DNA of 64,000 nt from the NCBI GenBank assembly GCA_027563935.2, contig CM050454.1, forward strand, positions 1,596,501-1,660,500, written 5' to 3'. Below the pieces are notes generated by a model. It was not told the origin of the DNA, ran no database searches, and worked only from the letters and a program-made list of their open reading frames with translations. Position 1 is the stretch's first letter; every line of letters starts with the position of its first letter. The position numbers and the translations under genes are program-made. This document shows, one piece after another, positions 1 through 11,515 of the stretch. Origin of the DNA: Costus lasius. Taxonomy: Eukaryota; Streptophyta; Magnoliopsida; Zingiberales; Costaceae.

Positions 1-840
1 CACTTAGAATTTTTATTCTTTAGAATGCTTTGGGATTCTTATAATTTTTTTTTGAGATTAGTGCAACCTGCACAACACAAATCCCAAAGCATTTTAAAGG
101 GGTAAGATTTCCATTTTTTGCATCCCCATTTAAAAATTTTTTCCAAGGAATTGTAAGATTTACCAATATCCATGCTTGCATATAAAAGAGGTCAAAGTTT
201 TCTTCAGATCAGTGGCAAAGAATTGTTTTCAAACAAAGTTTGGGCTTGCCTTGAAAATGCTAGTGGGTACTGGATATCCGTTTCAACTTATCCTAAAATT
301 AATCCTCCAGACTGCCTCCTATTTTTAGAATATTCATTAAAAATATTTTTTTTTTATTACCAAGGGTTTAAAAATTGGCAAAAGCTATTTTACATAATTA
401 AAAAAAATATAAATTAGTCAACTCATAAACAATGAAATCATTTATTTTTATATATTTTATATTTTAGTGAAGATAATTACATATTTCCAAATATATACAT
501 ATATCATTTATTATTTATGAGCTTACATAGGATCTATCTTAGAGAAGGACAACTTGATTTAATATGGTGTTGAGTTAGGCTTGATTGGAATAAAACTCGA
601 TCATTATAAGTTAGATTAGAGTAAAACATAAAAATTTTAAGACCCGCCCCATATAATAAAATTAATAAAATATCAATTATTTAATCTGACCCTAAAAACT
701 ACACCAAACCTAGTTGCAAATTTGTTGTCTTGTTATAGTGTGTTGTTGTGTGCCTCTATCGTTGATTGCCCTGCTAAGGCGGTGAGTTTTGGTAGGAATT
801 TTTTATTGGACGTTCTCTAGTGTCACGCTCAGAATTAGTG
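1..840. other. AT-rich intergenic sequence
   Basis: No gene is recognised here. The only reading frame of any size (172-417, plus) is short, AT-driven and has no recognisable domain. There are oligo-A and oligo-T runs and no clear repeat boundary. Confidence 0.5.
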
Positions 841-2440
841 CTAAATTTTTTTTTTAAAATAAGCAGAGCCACGTAGGACTCCGGGAGAAAAACTGTCCCG
901 CGCAGGGGACAAAATAGCACAGGGCGCGACCGGCAGACGTGACCACTCACGTCTCAGCCTAACCCAACAAACAGCCAACACCGTACGCAGACGGTGGCGC
1001 ACATGCGCAAACAGCGAACACCACGCAGGGTGTAGAAGAGGAGCTAGTCGCACGCAGGCGACAGAACACACAGTCAACACACAGTCAACACAGCAAACAC
1101 AAACACGCACAAAAGCGACGGGGTCGCGCAGGCCGAGAAGAGGGGAGAAGCCGCCTCGCTCGGACGAGCAGGGGAGAACGCCGGAGAAGTGAGGGACCAC
1201 ACGCGCCTAGACGCGAGGTCGAACGCGAAACGCGCACAAACCACATAGCAGAACAAGGCGTCGCCGAAAAGCATGGCGACGCCGGAAAGCTGAATAAACA
1301 GTAGAAAGGTATTTGACTGAAATTAAGGAGCCGGGAGAAGAAGAATACCTCTCGGTAGGACTCGAACCCACCGGCTTCACCACTGCACAACGGACTATCT
1401 GGCAAACTGATTTGAACTCCTCGACGCCGAACCGCCCACCGCACACCACCGGTCGTCGCACGAAGTTCATCGGGAATCGCCGCCGATTACCGGAGTCCGT
1501 CCGAGCAGTTGATACGACTACACCAAGTCGTAGAGGGAAACGAGTTGGACTCATTGACGCCGAACCGCCCACACCACACCATCGGTCGTCGAAGTCCGAC
1601 GACGATCATCGCTGATCGCCGGAGCGGAGGGTTAGACCTCCTAACGCTCTGCGATCAAAGCTTGCCGGACTTCACCACTGAAGTCGGCCGGAGGTTACTG
1701 GTCGATCGCCGCCGATCGCAGGAGCCCAAACGGGAGAAGTGGTTACCGGTCGATCCCCGCGGATCGCCAGAACCGAGAGGCAAAGGGGGAGGTCGCCGGA
1801 CGTCACCAGACACCGCCGGAGACGCCGGACTACGCCGGAGACGAAGGGAGGAGAAGGAGACTTGGTGCAGGGAGGCGAACGCACGCGCGTCCGTCGTGTT
1901 CGCTAGGAAAAGCGTCCGCTCATCCCTTCCGCCCCGCTCACCTAGGGAACCTGGCCGCCGGCGTCCCACGCTGGGAGCTGCCAGACTACCCTCGTCATCG
2001 TCGCCGGCGCCTCACATCCGAGCAGGCGTCTTCCCAAGCGGAGCAGACGTCGTTTGCTCCTCTCCCGCGAGTACGTCGACTGCAGCGACGGCTCGACGTC
2101 GCGATGCTCGCCGGAGTCACCGGCGTCCTCACCCGCTGCGCCCGGTCTGCTCCACCAGGCGGAGTCGCATCGCCCGCCGAAGCTCCCCCTTTTCGTCCCC
2201 TGCCGCTCCCCTCTGCCCTTTCCGCTCTGCACGCCCGCGCGTGCTTTCGGAGGGAGACGCTCCACCACTCGTCACCGCCAGCCACAGCGCGCCACGCGGA
2301 TGTCGCCTCACCGGCCGACGTCGCCGCCTGCCACGCGGCAACGATCTCCTGCACGCGCCATCGACGGCTTCGACGAACGCGTTGAGTGACGTCCGCCTGC
2401 TCCGATTCCAGCTGAGCCCTAATTTCGATTTGGGGCGATT
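841..2440. repeat. GC-rich repeat-like block of unknown class
   Basis: This block is strongly GC-rich beside AT-rich flanks and has long open frames on both strands at once, which reflects base composition rather than coding. Low-complexity Arg, Pro and Ser runs dominate every frame. A perfect match to the pol III B-box consensus lies on the minus strand at 1358-1368. Short segments recur within it, for example a proline-codon-rich phrase near 1425 and again near 1560. It could be an LTR or a non-autonomous transposon core, but no matching ends were found. Confidence 0.35.
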
Positions 2441-2474
2441 TTGACCCGGTCAACACTCTCTTGACCGGTCAAAA
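2439..2474. other. Hairpin made of W-box-like palindromes
   Basis: TTTTGACCCGGTCAA (2439-2453) and TTGACCGGTCAAAA (2461-2474) form an inverted repeat with one bulged base and a 7-nt spacer. Each arm is itself close to a palindrome, so the TTGACC core (W-box type) occurs four times within 36 bp. Confidence 0.6.
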
Positions 2475-3455
2475 TCGGGCCCAAATCTTGGGCCTAACAT
2501 CTAGGCTTTGGATGATTGAATTGCTAATGCATGTACCATTATCCTAAACTCAATTACTACTATTGTATACTGTGTTATTGTTGCATAGTGTTGTCGCCGT
2601 CATTGATAGTTTTTCCTTTGTTTATTTCGACGATGGAAAAAATGGAAATGCCTCGTTTCGTGATCCGCTTGATTCAAGGCGAAAAAGTAGAATGCGTGTT
2701 CCATCATCACAGCCATTCCACCGTTGAACGCTGGTTGATGTTGCTGTCATTCGGTCGACAATCTCGTTGAACGCCAATTGACGCTGAGATCGACGTTGTT
2801 GCTAGTTCCACAAGGTATTTTTTTGTCGCCCTTCGCCTCTTCACGTGTTGCCTCCTCCTTCGCTTTTCCTTCTATCACCCTCTTCCGTGTCCCCCCTCTC
2901 CAACCTCAACCTTACTCACCCGCGCTGCTGTCCCAAAGTGCCCCACTGCCCTCTCCACCCCGGCCATCAGTAATACTCGCCAGATATGATACTTCAACAT
3001 CCACATGAGTTATGTTTGAAGAAATGCCTCAATGACTTTTTATGTCTACCAGCCTTGCCCCAAATTATGGTGAGGGGCGGAAGAGTGTGGTGCTCGGCGG
3101 AGACGAAGCCATCGGCAACATCGCTGCTGGCAGTGTTGAGCTCGGTGCTAGCACTAGTTGACGAGCGGATGAGCACAGAGGGGACAGGGTTGAGTAAACA
3201 CAAAATTTAATTATAACTTTTAGCCATCAATATACTACATTAATATTTTAAAATATTTTTAATTCAAAAATAATTATATTTAATAATATTTATTATATAT
3301 ATATATATATCAATCCATCTTATTTTTTTTCTCTCCTTTTTGAACTTTTCAATCATTTGCTCCTTATTTCCTTCCTATTAAACACGAAATGAGAGGCGTA
3401 CCAAGAGATGAGAGATTTTCTCCATAGTGCCCCCCAAATAAATCTGTCACTCACG
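2475..3455. other. Intergenic sequence without recognised genes
   Basis: Short frames exist (2531-2770, 2778-3008 and 2986-3210, all plus) but none shows a known domain or convincing coding character. A TA dinucleotide run lies near 3290-3310. Confidence 0.4.
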
Positions 3456-3617
3456 AAAAAATGTTTGAAGAGGGGGCACCACTCCCAACGGTGGCCCTAT
3501 CCATCTTTCACTTACATTTTGGGATGTGTGAATACACACATTTCCAAATGGTTTTTATTAAATAGATAGTGGATGGGGCCACCGTTGAAGTGGTGCCCCT
3601 CTTCTAACATTTTTCCC
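3456..3617. mobile_element. Fold-back MITE with 9-bp target duplication (Mutator-like)
   Basis: Two arms of about 50 bp are inverted copies of each other. The left arm (about 3456-3505) carries GAAGAGGGGGCACCACT and AACGGTGGCCC. The right arm (about 3563-3617) carries the same words reversed. The unit is flanked by the 9-bp direct repeat TCACTCACG at 3447-3455 and 3618-3626. Nine-bp duplications and long terminal inverted repeats are typical of Mutator-superfamily MITEs. It has no coding capacity. Confidence 0.75.
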
Positions 3618-5873
3618 TCACTCACGAAATGAGAGGAGAAATATTCTCACACCAATTGTATAGTAAATTTATTCCCGCCGATCAATTTTTATACATTTAG
3701 CTCGGTGTGTGTTTTTTTAAGCAGAGACCCCGCTAAACTCATGTAAGTGGGTCCCTTGAGATTCTATACACGAATATCAAAGCTCAAAGTAAATAATAAT
3801 AACAATAACCCTAAGCATCGTTTATCTCCTTATCATTTTCTCTCTCCTGCATCGGCTCCCACTTTGCTCCCTGCCCTCGCTCCCACTTTGCTCTCTCATT
3901 AGAGCTTGCCGGACGCCATGATCGGCAACACACTCGGCTTCTCCCCCACTTTTCGTTCTCCTCTCCTTAAGCATAAACTTCTCTGACCACTGAATCTCTG
4001 TGTTGCCCTCTCTTGCCACCGGAACTTATTAATGTCGTCCGCAAGTGTACGGCAACATCGAAATAATAAAAATATTAATCCCACAGGGATCAATAACCAA
4101 GTACTAATTATACTTAGAATTATTAGCTAGACAGATCTAAAAAGGGTTGGATTTGATCTAAACTAAGGTGTATGAATAGCAAAATACGATACTAATAAAA
4201 TTTATAGAAATTTAGGATTTTGGTTCACTATTCTATGTTTCAAGACTTTTCTAATTAAGAATATCTTAAGAAAGATTTACTGTGTTGAAGGGGATTTATC
4301 CGCATATACATATTGCCCCCTCTTAGTAGTACAATCCAATGTCTATCCAAGTTAATCCCCTACTCTCGTGGTTATTAACTTGTGATAAACTCAATGGGTT
4401 CTTGATAAATCTATAAAATCCCTTAAGTCTATTCGAACTACTCTCGTAATCGAATTAACTTGTCCAAAAATTGTAGATCCGACGTCACAATCCACCTCTC
4501 AGTACTTCTTGTGACATCTAAGACATGCAAATCATGACAAGTAATTAACACAATAAAAATTGAATCCAACACAAGCAAATTACTTTATAAGAAAATAGTA
4601 AACAATCAAGTCATGAAAATAAAGAGGGTTACATCCTCAATCCTGAATAAAAGAGTTTACTCTGACATAGTAAAGATGACAACACAGTAATAATCCATAT
4701 TTTTTATTACAAAATTGGCAAAATAAAAATAGAAACGACAAGGAGGATGAAATCTAGGACTCCCTTGTGAAGATTGAAGCCAGCCGGTTGCAGACGCAGA
4801 GTTTCTAGAGAGAAAATCGTTGTCCGCCGCCTAGTCACCCTAGGTTTCACCTCTTTGCCAAATATGCCTTGAATTCTCTCCAAAAAGTTCTAATAATCTG
4901 TCCAAAGCTCCCTTATATAGTTCTCCACCCTTAGAATAGGTTTTCCGCAAATTTTGGTGTGAAAAGGAATCAAATTGAGCAAAAAACTGAGTGAAAATCG
5001 GAATTGGCTGCTGAAATCATGGCCGTGATAATAATCCCTGCACCACCCGTAATTCCTTATGTGTATTTTGGAATAAAGTTACTGCCGTGAAAATAATCAC
5101 GGCACGCCCGTGAAACTCTATGTGGAAAATTTTCATGAGATCACGGTCGTGAAAATAATCACGGCAGGGCCATGATTCTTTCTGTGAACTTTCGGAATTT
5201 TGCACTAAATAAAACTACGGCCGTGATTTTGTTAGTGTATATGCCCTAGGACCTAGTATTGGTCCATCTCTGTACTACTTAACATTGATATTTATATCAT
5301 TCTAGCATTGTCGTTATCTATGTTTGTCTACATCTGCGATTGTGTACTTACATGATAATGTCCCTGGAGACAAATTGGATCTGTGCTCAAACTTCATCCC
5401 CAGTCAACGTACCTTAGTGGATATGGGATAACTATGGTACTTGTGAGACTGGTATATGGGCTGGTTAGGTGATAGGGCCCGAACGGCTGCTACCGCAAGT
5501 GCACGGTCTATCGCGTAATACAATAAGTATCGATCCCACGAGGACTAGGGGTCAAGTACTAACTAATCAGTAAATCAATAGCTAAGTTAACGACTAATGG
5601 GAGAATGACTAATATCCTAGTGCAAGTAATAAAGCTAAAACAAGTAGAAAGCAAGCAGAACAGAAAGCAAACGATCGGGGGTTTACGATTTGAGAGAAAA
5701 TCGGGGTATTGAGTTTCACCACACTGAAGCATGAAGAAATATTAAGGCTTGATATTCTAACTATGGTTTTACCTATGTTCTTAAGGTAATCCTTCCTAGG
5801 GTACAGACTCGCTCCCTCTCAGGACACAATCTAGTATCCGACTTAACCCAAGTCTCCTACTCTCGTGGCTTAT

Positions 5874-7311
5874 TGACACGTACCTCAAGTGCACGGTTAT
5901 GTCGAAGTAATATAAAATATATTGAATCCCACAGGCAAACAGGGTTGAGTACCATAAAATCCGAGTTCTAATAGCTAGGTGAAGAGAAATTGGGTTTTGA
6001 AAGCAGAAATCGAAAACAAGTAATCAACGCTACGACGGTAGGGACTAAATATCAAAGAGAAATCAGGGCTTTGGTTTTCACCACGATGACTACTTTAATC
6101 GCACAAGGCAGATGTCGATTATTTTGATTGTTGATTTTGCACAAGGAATCTAACCCTAAGGTACAAGGTGCCCTCTCTCGAGTGTACACCCCGGTGTTCG
6201 ACTTAGGACGACCTCCTACTCTCGCGGTGGATCGTTCTAAGACGAACCCAATGAGTTCTATGGCAGAATATAAAATCCTCGAGCAAAGACCAAGTACTTT
6301 CGTGTCGAGGTCTCATAAGTTTTACTAAGGGAATCCACCTTTACGATCCTTCTCTCGATATGAATCATAACGGCTAACGCGTGAAAATACTCGGCCAAGG
6401 TAAAATCATGAAATAAACACGTCAAAGTAAAATATGCTCACAACGCAATCCAAACAATGTAATAAAGATAAAGTTTGCGATTAAATTCGTCAACGGGTTT
6501 AAACCAAGCCCCGAAATAGGGTTTACGCTATAATCATCATTGTTACGCTTAAAAATCTCTCTTTTAACATAGGAAGATTACAAGAAAGAGTTTCTAAAGG
6601 ATAGGAGAGGATAAACCAAAGTAAATCTGCAAGAATCGTGATGCTCCGATGATCCAATCTCCGAAAATCGCCTCGAACTCATGTTGTCGCCATGTTCTTC
6701 CGCCCGCCGCCCTTCGTGGCGTGATTCCTCAATAATTAGGGCATAAAATTTAGGGCTTTTATATCCTCTGCGTTTGCTTCTGAAAGAGCTTTCCATAGAC
6801 ACCTTACTTGCCGAATTTAGACTTCGAACGGGTGAGAAATCGAAGGAAAACCTAGTATAGGTCGGGTCCGTGCGCGAGCCTGGATCAGAATCACGGGTGA
6901 ACCCAGCCGGGTTCACCTAGCCGTGATTCATTCTGTGAGTTCGGCTGAAAGAAGCGCGGTGAACCCCGCCGGGTTCACCTGGCTGTGATGTCCTCTGTGA
7001 GTTTTGCTGGCTGGCGACTGGGATGGTGAACCCCGTGGGGTTTACCTGGTTGTGATTCTCAGGTAAACTCCGAGTGAGCTCAAATTTGACGGGCGGCTTC
7101 GTTTTCACACAAGAAATCGTCTCATGGCCTCAGAATCTTTAAAATATGTCGAAAAAAAGGTGTTTTTACCTGAAATTCCATAAAAGTGCCAAAAAGTGAA
7201 GATTCCGAAGATATGAAGGAAATAAGGCTATAATGAGTATAAAAGTGTTAAAATAAGTCTAGATTTGACATGAAATATAACGGAAAAATACTACCAAAAT
7301 GCAATGCATCA
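5874..7311 (-). repeat. 3' LTR of the Athila element
   Basis: It is 1438 bp, begins TGACACGTACC and ends AATGCATCA on the plus strand. It aligns along its whole length with 18054-19488. Over 127 bases compared by hand (from position 6001) about seven substitutions were counted. Three copies of the palindromic GTGAACCCCG/GGGTTCAC unit lie at about 6895-7050. Confidence 0.9.
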
Positions 7312-8534
7312 AAATACTCCAGACTTAAATCTTTGTTTGTCCTCAAGCAATAAAATAAGATGAAATACATGTTTGGTATAAGAGTAATCTTTCGTGTCAA
7401 GATATACATCCAAGTTAGAAAAACATTTAATAACAATCCAATATCTAATCATGAGAAATTAAGTAAATGGTTGTCTCAAGTGTTCAACAGTTTGATCCCA
7501 CAATAACTAGATGCCAAATAACCTAGTAAGTAGCAAATATAGGATTCAATCAAGTTTACACAAAACACTCATGCGATTCCAATCCTTCCTAGTCAAATCG
7601 TTGGGGTTAACTCAAATGTTTCATCAGGGTATGATACACTGATTATTGCAATAGACTTCAACTCATGACCTTAGGTACCATTGCCAATTTTTCGCAATGC
7701 CAAGTAGAGGAGTCTCTTTATTGTTTTCAACTTCACATCCTTTAGATTTCAACTCATGTCCTTCGGTACCACTGCCAATTTTTCACAGTGCCAAGTAGAG
7801 GAATCTAAGGATGATATATACTATGCTCAGCAGTTGATAACATAACCTTTCTAACAAATGCAGTGTCTCCCCAACAATAGAAAGGAAATCAAAGAATAAC
7901 TAAGCGAATATGTATCTCAATATGATTCTCATGTAAGTTGCAAGCTTGAGTCGATTTAACAGTCATATCAATGTTTGACCCACTAATGAACATCACAAAA
8001 TCAATCTAAATCACAAAATTTCTAAATCATAGAACATATGGATATGATCAAACAATATTTCTAACAAGGAGGTATCACTCCTAACTTAATTCTTTGATTA
8101 TTCCTAACTAATTATGCATTCAACTCGAAATACTCAAAATTTTAAAATAGCCATCATAGGACAAGACTCATGCAATCTCATGGAAAAAATTCAAACAGCA
8201 AATATGAAAAGCATAATCATCATAACATAGTGCGGACGCAAATATGAAAGTAATGTCATACAGTCGAGAGGTGGGGCCTGAAGAAGTGGACCAGGCCCAC
8301 AAATATAATGACATATAAGATACAATACCACATAATATCTATCACAGAATAGAAGTATCCATCCAAACATAGCAAAGTCAAGATAACACAGTCAAATAGC
8401 CACATGAAGCATGAAAATAGAAACCGGAATATATAAAGCTCACCCACTCTAAAAGTTTGCATAGTCATCTATGCAATACCATGATGTGAGAAGAGTGGAT
8501 GATGATGTTGCTGAGGGTGATGGGGGGGGGGGGG
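7312..8534 (-). other. Athila internal region between env-position ORF and 3' LTR
   Basis: This is AT-rich untranslated sequence. Next to the LTR (about 7312-7345) lies a stretch shared with the 46.4 kb element, including the word TTTGTCCTCAAGCAA in plus sense; it may contain the polypurine tract. A run of 13 G occupies 8522-8534. No gene is recognised. Confidence 0.6.
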
Positions 8535-8535
8535 C

Positions 8536-9293
8536 TTACCTCCTCTTGCGCGAGCAAGAGCCAGATGCTCGGGAGCTCTTGCTCTTCCCGCATGCGCTAT
8601 ATTCGGGCTCGGCCTCCTCGCTGGAAGAAATGTTCATGCAAGCTGTTGTTTCCTCGGAGAGTGCGGATAGTCGGTCGTCCATGATCGATATCTTCTCCCA
8701 GACGGATCCCATCATCTTGTGTTGTCTCTGCATGTGTGTTTTCATGGGCTCCCAATGCGAAGATTGGTTCTGCTGGATGTAGGTAACGGTGGTGTCCAGG
8801 TGGTCGATCATCTCCCGTTGATGAAGCTGCTCTTCTTTAATTTCCTGCAATACAGACATCATAGAATCGTGAGAAGACGTGCCACCAAAAGAAAATGCTC
8901 CAGGTGCTGGTGGTGTAATGTCGACTGGATCGGGCTGTGTGTCCTCAACTGGCTGGATGCGCCAGTTTCCATGGACTCTGACTGATGTGCGCTTCGGGTT
9001 TGGCAAAGGCAGGCAGAAGGGGTTTCCCTTGAATGTCATACAATAAGAATCTCTCTTGCGTATAATCAGCTTCATGGCAACATAAGACTCGATGTCGAGC
9101 CTGTTGTTGCCGGTAGCTTCCAATGTGCCGTAGCGGATGATGCCTAAGGAAACTGCCAAAGGTGTGATCAAGCCACCAATTACTATCGCCCCCCTCAAAG
9201 AACGGGCGATGCGGCTGAAATGCTTTGCTAGATAATACCCAGAATCGACTCTAAAACTGTGGAGCATGGACCAGATATAGAATAACTCAGTCT
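8536..9293 (-). pseudogene. Env-position ORF of the Athila element, C-terminal half
   Basis: Reading minus from 9293, the frame opens with KTELFYIW, which resembles the conserved second half of the ATHILA ORF-1-type domain found downstream of pol in this lineage. A central segment containing GGLITPLAVSLGI follows. A Gln/Glu-rich stretch (SVLQEIKEEQLHQREM onward) then looks like a coiled coil, and the frame ends in a Ser/Arg/Lys-rich tail. The frame stays open from 9417 to 8536, but bases 9294-9417 belong to the inserted LTR, so the apparent start is spurious. The matching N-terminal half lies at 10886-11515. Its function in the element is unknown; no transmembrane segment was recognised. Confidence 0.65.
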
Positions 9294-10889
9294 TGTTGGG
9301 AATTTCCGAGCTATAAGAAAACGAAAACAGCGGAAGCGAGCCCGAAATGAGATTCCTAACTTTTAGAAGCGGCCGATGATGAAGACACGCAAGGGCCCGT
9401 CCTCTGCAATTGCGCACACACGGACTCCTCGAATCCTCTCCAATCTCTGCGCTGGGTGCTAGCCCCGGAAGATGAGATCCACGCTTCTAGCCTTCTCAAC
9501 TTGCGCCACTGCCAAGGAGAAGAAGGGATGTTGGCGACAAGGAGTGGGTAGCACTGCCACTTGTCCCAACCTTTAATGCTGAAAAACTTTTATTGTCGTC
9601 ACCTCCTAGACCCTCACGCCAAGGAGCAGAGGGGAGGCGACAACTAGAGATAAGAGAAGAGTCTGGTACAAAAGAATCTCCTAGGTGGGCCTCTCTATTT
9701 ATAATAGCAGAGCCAGATGCACACCGGAGATACTTCCCATGTGGGATAAAGAGCATAGACGCCTACTCACAATTACGCGTCATGGGTTTGAATCCCTGCA
9801 TACGCAATTAATTGTAAATGTGCCCAAGCATAGACGCTTACTCACAATTAAGCGTCATGGGTTCGAATCCCCGCAGACATAATTAATTGTAAATTGCGCC
9901 CAAGCTTATTAATTAGCCAAGAGAAGAATTATCCTGCCAACTAATAAAATATTATCTCCTCTATAAAAGTCTCAATGCATCAGTTCCCCAAAAAGATCCG
10001 AATCAGACAATGATTCGATTAGAGGCTAAACGATCAGTATGAGAACTCGAGTGTCTATGTGTGCGACCCTGTAGGTTCTTCAGACGTTGGCAGTGATGAC
10101 TAAGTCATCACAAACAATGAGTGGCACCTAGCAGTACATCATTGCTACCCAAGTCATCAGAATGGTGTCATCATCGACATCCCCTAAAATTGCGACAAAG
10201 TACTAGTGCAGCCTTGTCCTTTTGCCAACTGATGTCCAGATTGGGCAAGTGTGTCACACTTGTTAATCCCAATAATATGGCATGACTAAATTAGGTTCTT
10301 ACCTGGGTATGGTCATACACTTTCAGTCATCCATATAGGGTGTCATGGACAATCAAGCTTCCCCGTAAGGAAGGGGCAAATCTTCTATTGGCACATTGAA
10401 TCTCTCATACGGCTTATGACATACCCAATGACAACAGTTATGACTTCCCTTTTACGGCGAAGCGTTAGGTTGCATCAAAGTACATCAATCACTATATAGA
10501 GATACCAATGTCCTCAAGTCTAGGACAAGCACAACTCTGTCACTGTGATATTCATCTCGTGACACTGAGATGAATCCTCACGGTGGGTCGATCTAGTATA
10601 TCTCCCTTGATATACCCATATGCCTGCGTTAGCAACCCGTGCTCAACCAACGCATATACCGGTCTCAAGTGAATCATGGCTGTCCCATATCCACTATGAT
10701 TCTCGACTAGGGATAAACACAGAGACTATATAAAATCTATCTCTTAGGGACATTATATATGCAAATGTACATATGCGCAGATGTACAAACTTGCATGACA
10801 ACGACAATGCCAGGATAACTCATTTATCAACTAGATGTGATACACATATCCCAATGGACCATCCTGAGGTCCTAGGGCATAAACACTAG
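9294..10889 (-). mobile_element. Copia-type solo LTR inserted in the env-position ORF
   Basis: Plus-strand ends TGTTGGGAATTTCC (9294) and GGTCCTAGGGCATAAACACTA (about 10868-10888) match, in reverse, the ends of the copia-type LTR at 5231-23814. Interior words also match, for example the segment around 10050-10180 against about 21020-21190. No target duplication is visible, and roughly 20 codons of the host ORF seem lost at the junction, so the right border is approximate. A 75-bp tandem duplication lies inside at 9752-9903. Confidence 0.75.
9752..9903 (+). repeat. 75-bp tandem duplication carrying a pol III B-box-like motif
   Basis: Two head-to-tail copies (9752-9826 and 9827-9903) both begin AGCATAGACGC and end near GCCCAAG. 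The second contains GGTTCGAATCC (9860-9870), a perfect B-box word, preceded by the hairpin CGCTTA/TAAGCG. The first has one change in the B-box. It resembles a tRNA-derived or SINE-like fragment, but no full cloverleaf can be drawn. Confidence 0.5.
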
Positions 10890-11515
10890 CTACACGAGCG
10901 CTGAACGTACTTGATCACTAGGTTGCACAGATTGGAAGCACGAGCTACACGAGCGGAGTAGATGTGCTCGTTAGTGATAGTGCCCCAGAAGTTCTGCTCA
11001 CTGTACTCGGTAGGGACTCTGCGTGCACAAGGTTCTGGAAAATCGTAAATGCTGCGAAACTGTGAAAGAGTGAGGATGTGTTCGATATTACCCAAGCAGA
11101 AAGACAGACACCCTGGATCGTCCTCAATGATAGGATCTGCCTTTACTTCCAATGAACTCAGAAATTCCAGTGTGGTGCCAATGTAAGTGGGTGAGAATAG
11201 CTGCTGGAATTGCTCCCACCCTATGGCTGCATACATCAAATCAACGTCTCCTAGCATCCCTAGCATCTGTAGTGTGGTTCGGTTAAGATACCTCGTATTG
11301 AGCACGCGGCGTTGTCGCACTATCTGATACCGTGCCTCTTGCGTGGAATTCCGGAAGATAATATCCAACTCGTTCGGGGGAGATACGTAGGGCTGTGGTC
11401 GGCTGGCAAGTGTGCGACCGTGACGAGACGAAGAGGAGCCTGGCGTAGCCGAAGAAGGCCGGTAAGAAGGAGGAGTAGGCGTCGGCTCGTACTCCTCATC
11501 GTCCGTGGCGGACAA
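10886..11515 (-). pseudogene. Env-position ORF of the Athila element, N-terminal half
   Basis: The start at 11515 gives a Ser/Pro/Arg-rich leader of about 50 residues. A folded region follows in which NELDIIFRNSTQEARYQ, LEFLSSLEV and FCLGNIEHILTLSQF match the layout of the ATHILA ORF-1 domain (family knowledge). The frame stops at 10886 where the copia-type LTR begins. The C-terminal half resumes at 9293. The ORF sits downstream of integrase, the place where Athila-lineage elements carry an env-like gene, but membrane features were not recognised. Confidence 0.7.

Noticed and set aside
841..2456. Several overlapping frames of 70-311 codons on both strands
   Set aside because: They overlap in many phases, are Arg/Pro/Ser low-complexity and follow the high GC content; no domain is visible.
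4085..4105. The CCCACAGGGATC word at LTR starts as a tRNA T-arm
   Set aside because: It recurs only at LTR ends and has no flanking cloverleaf.
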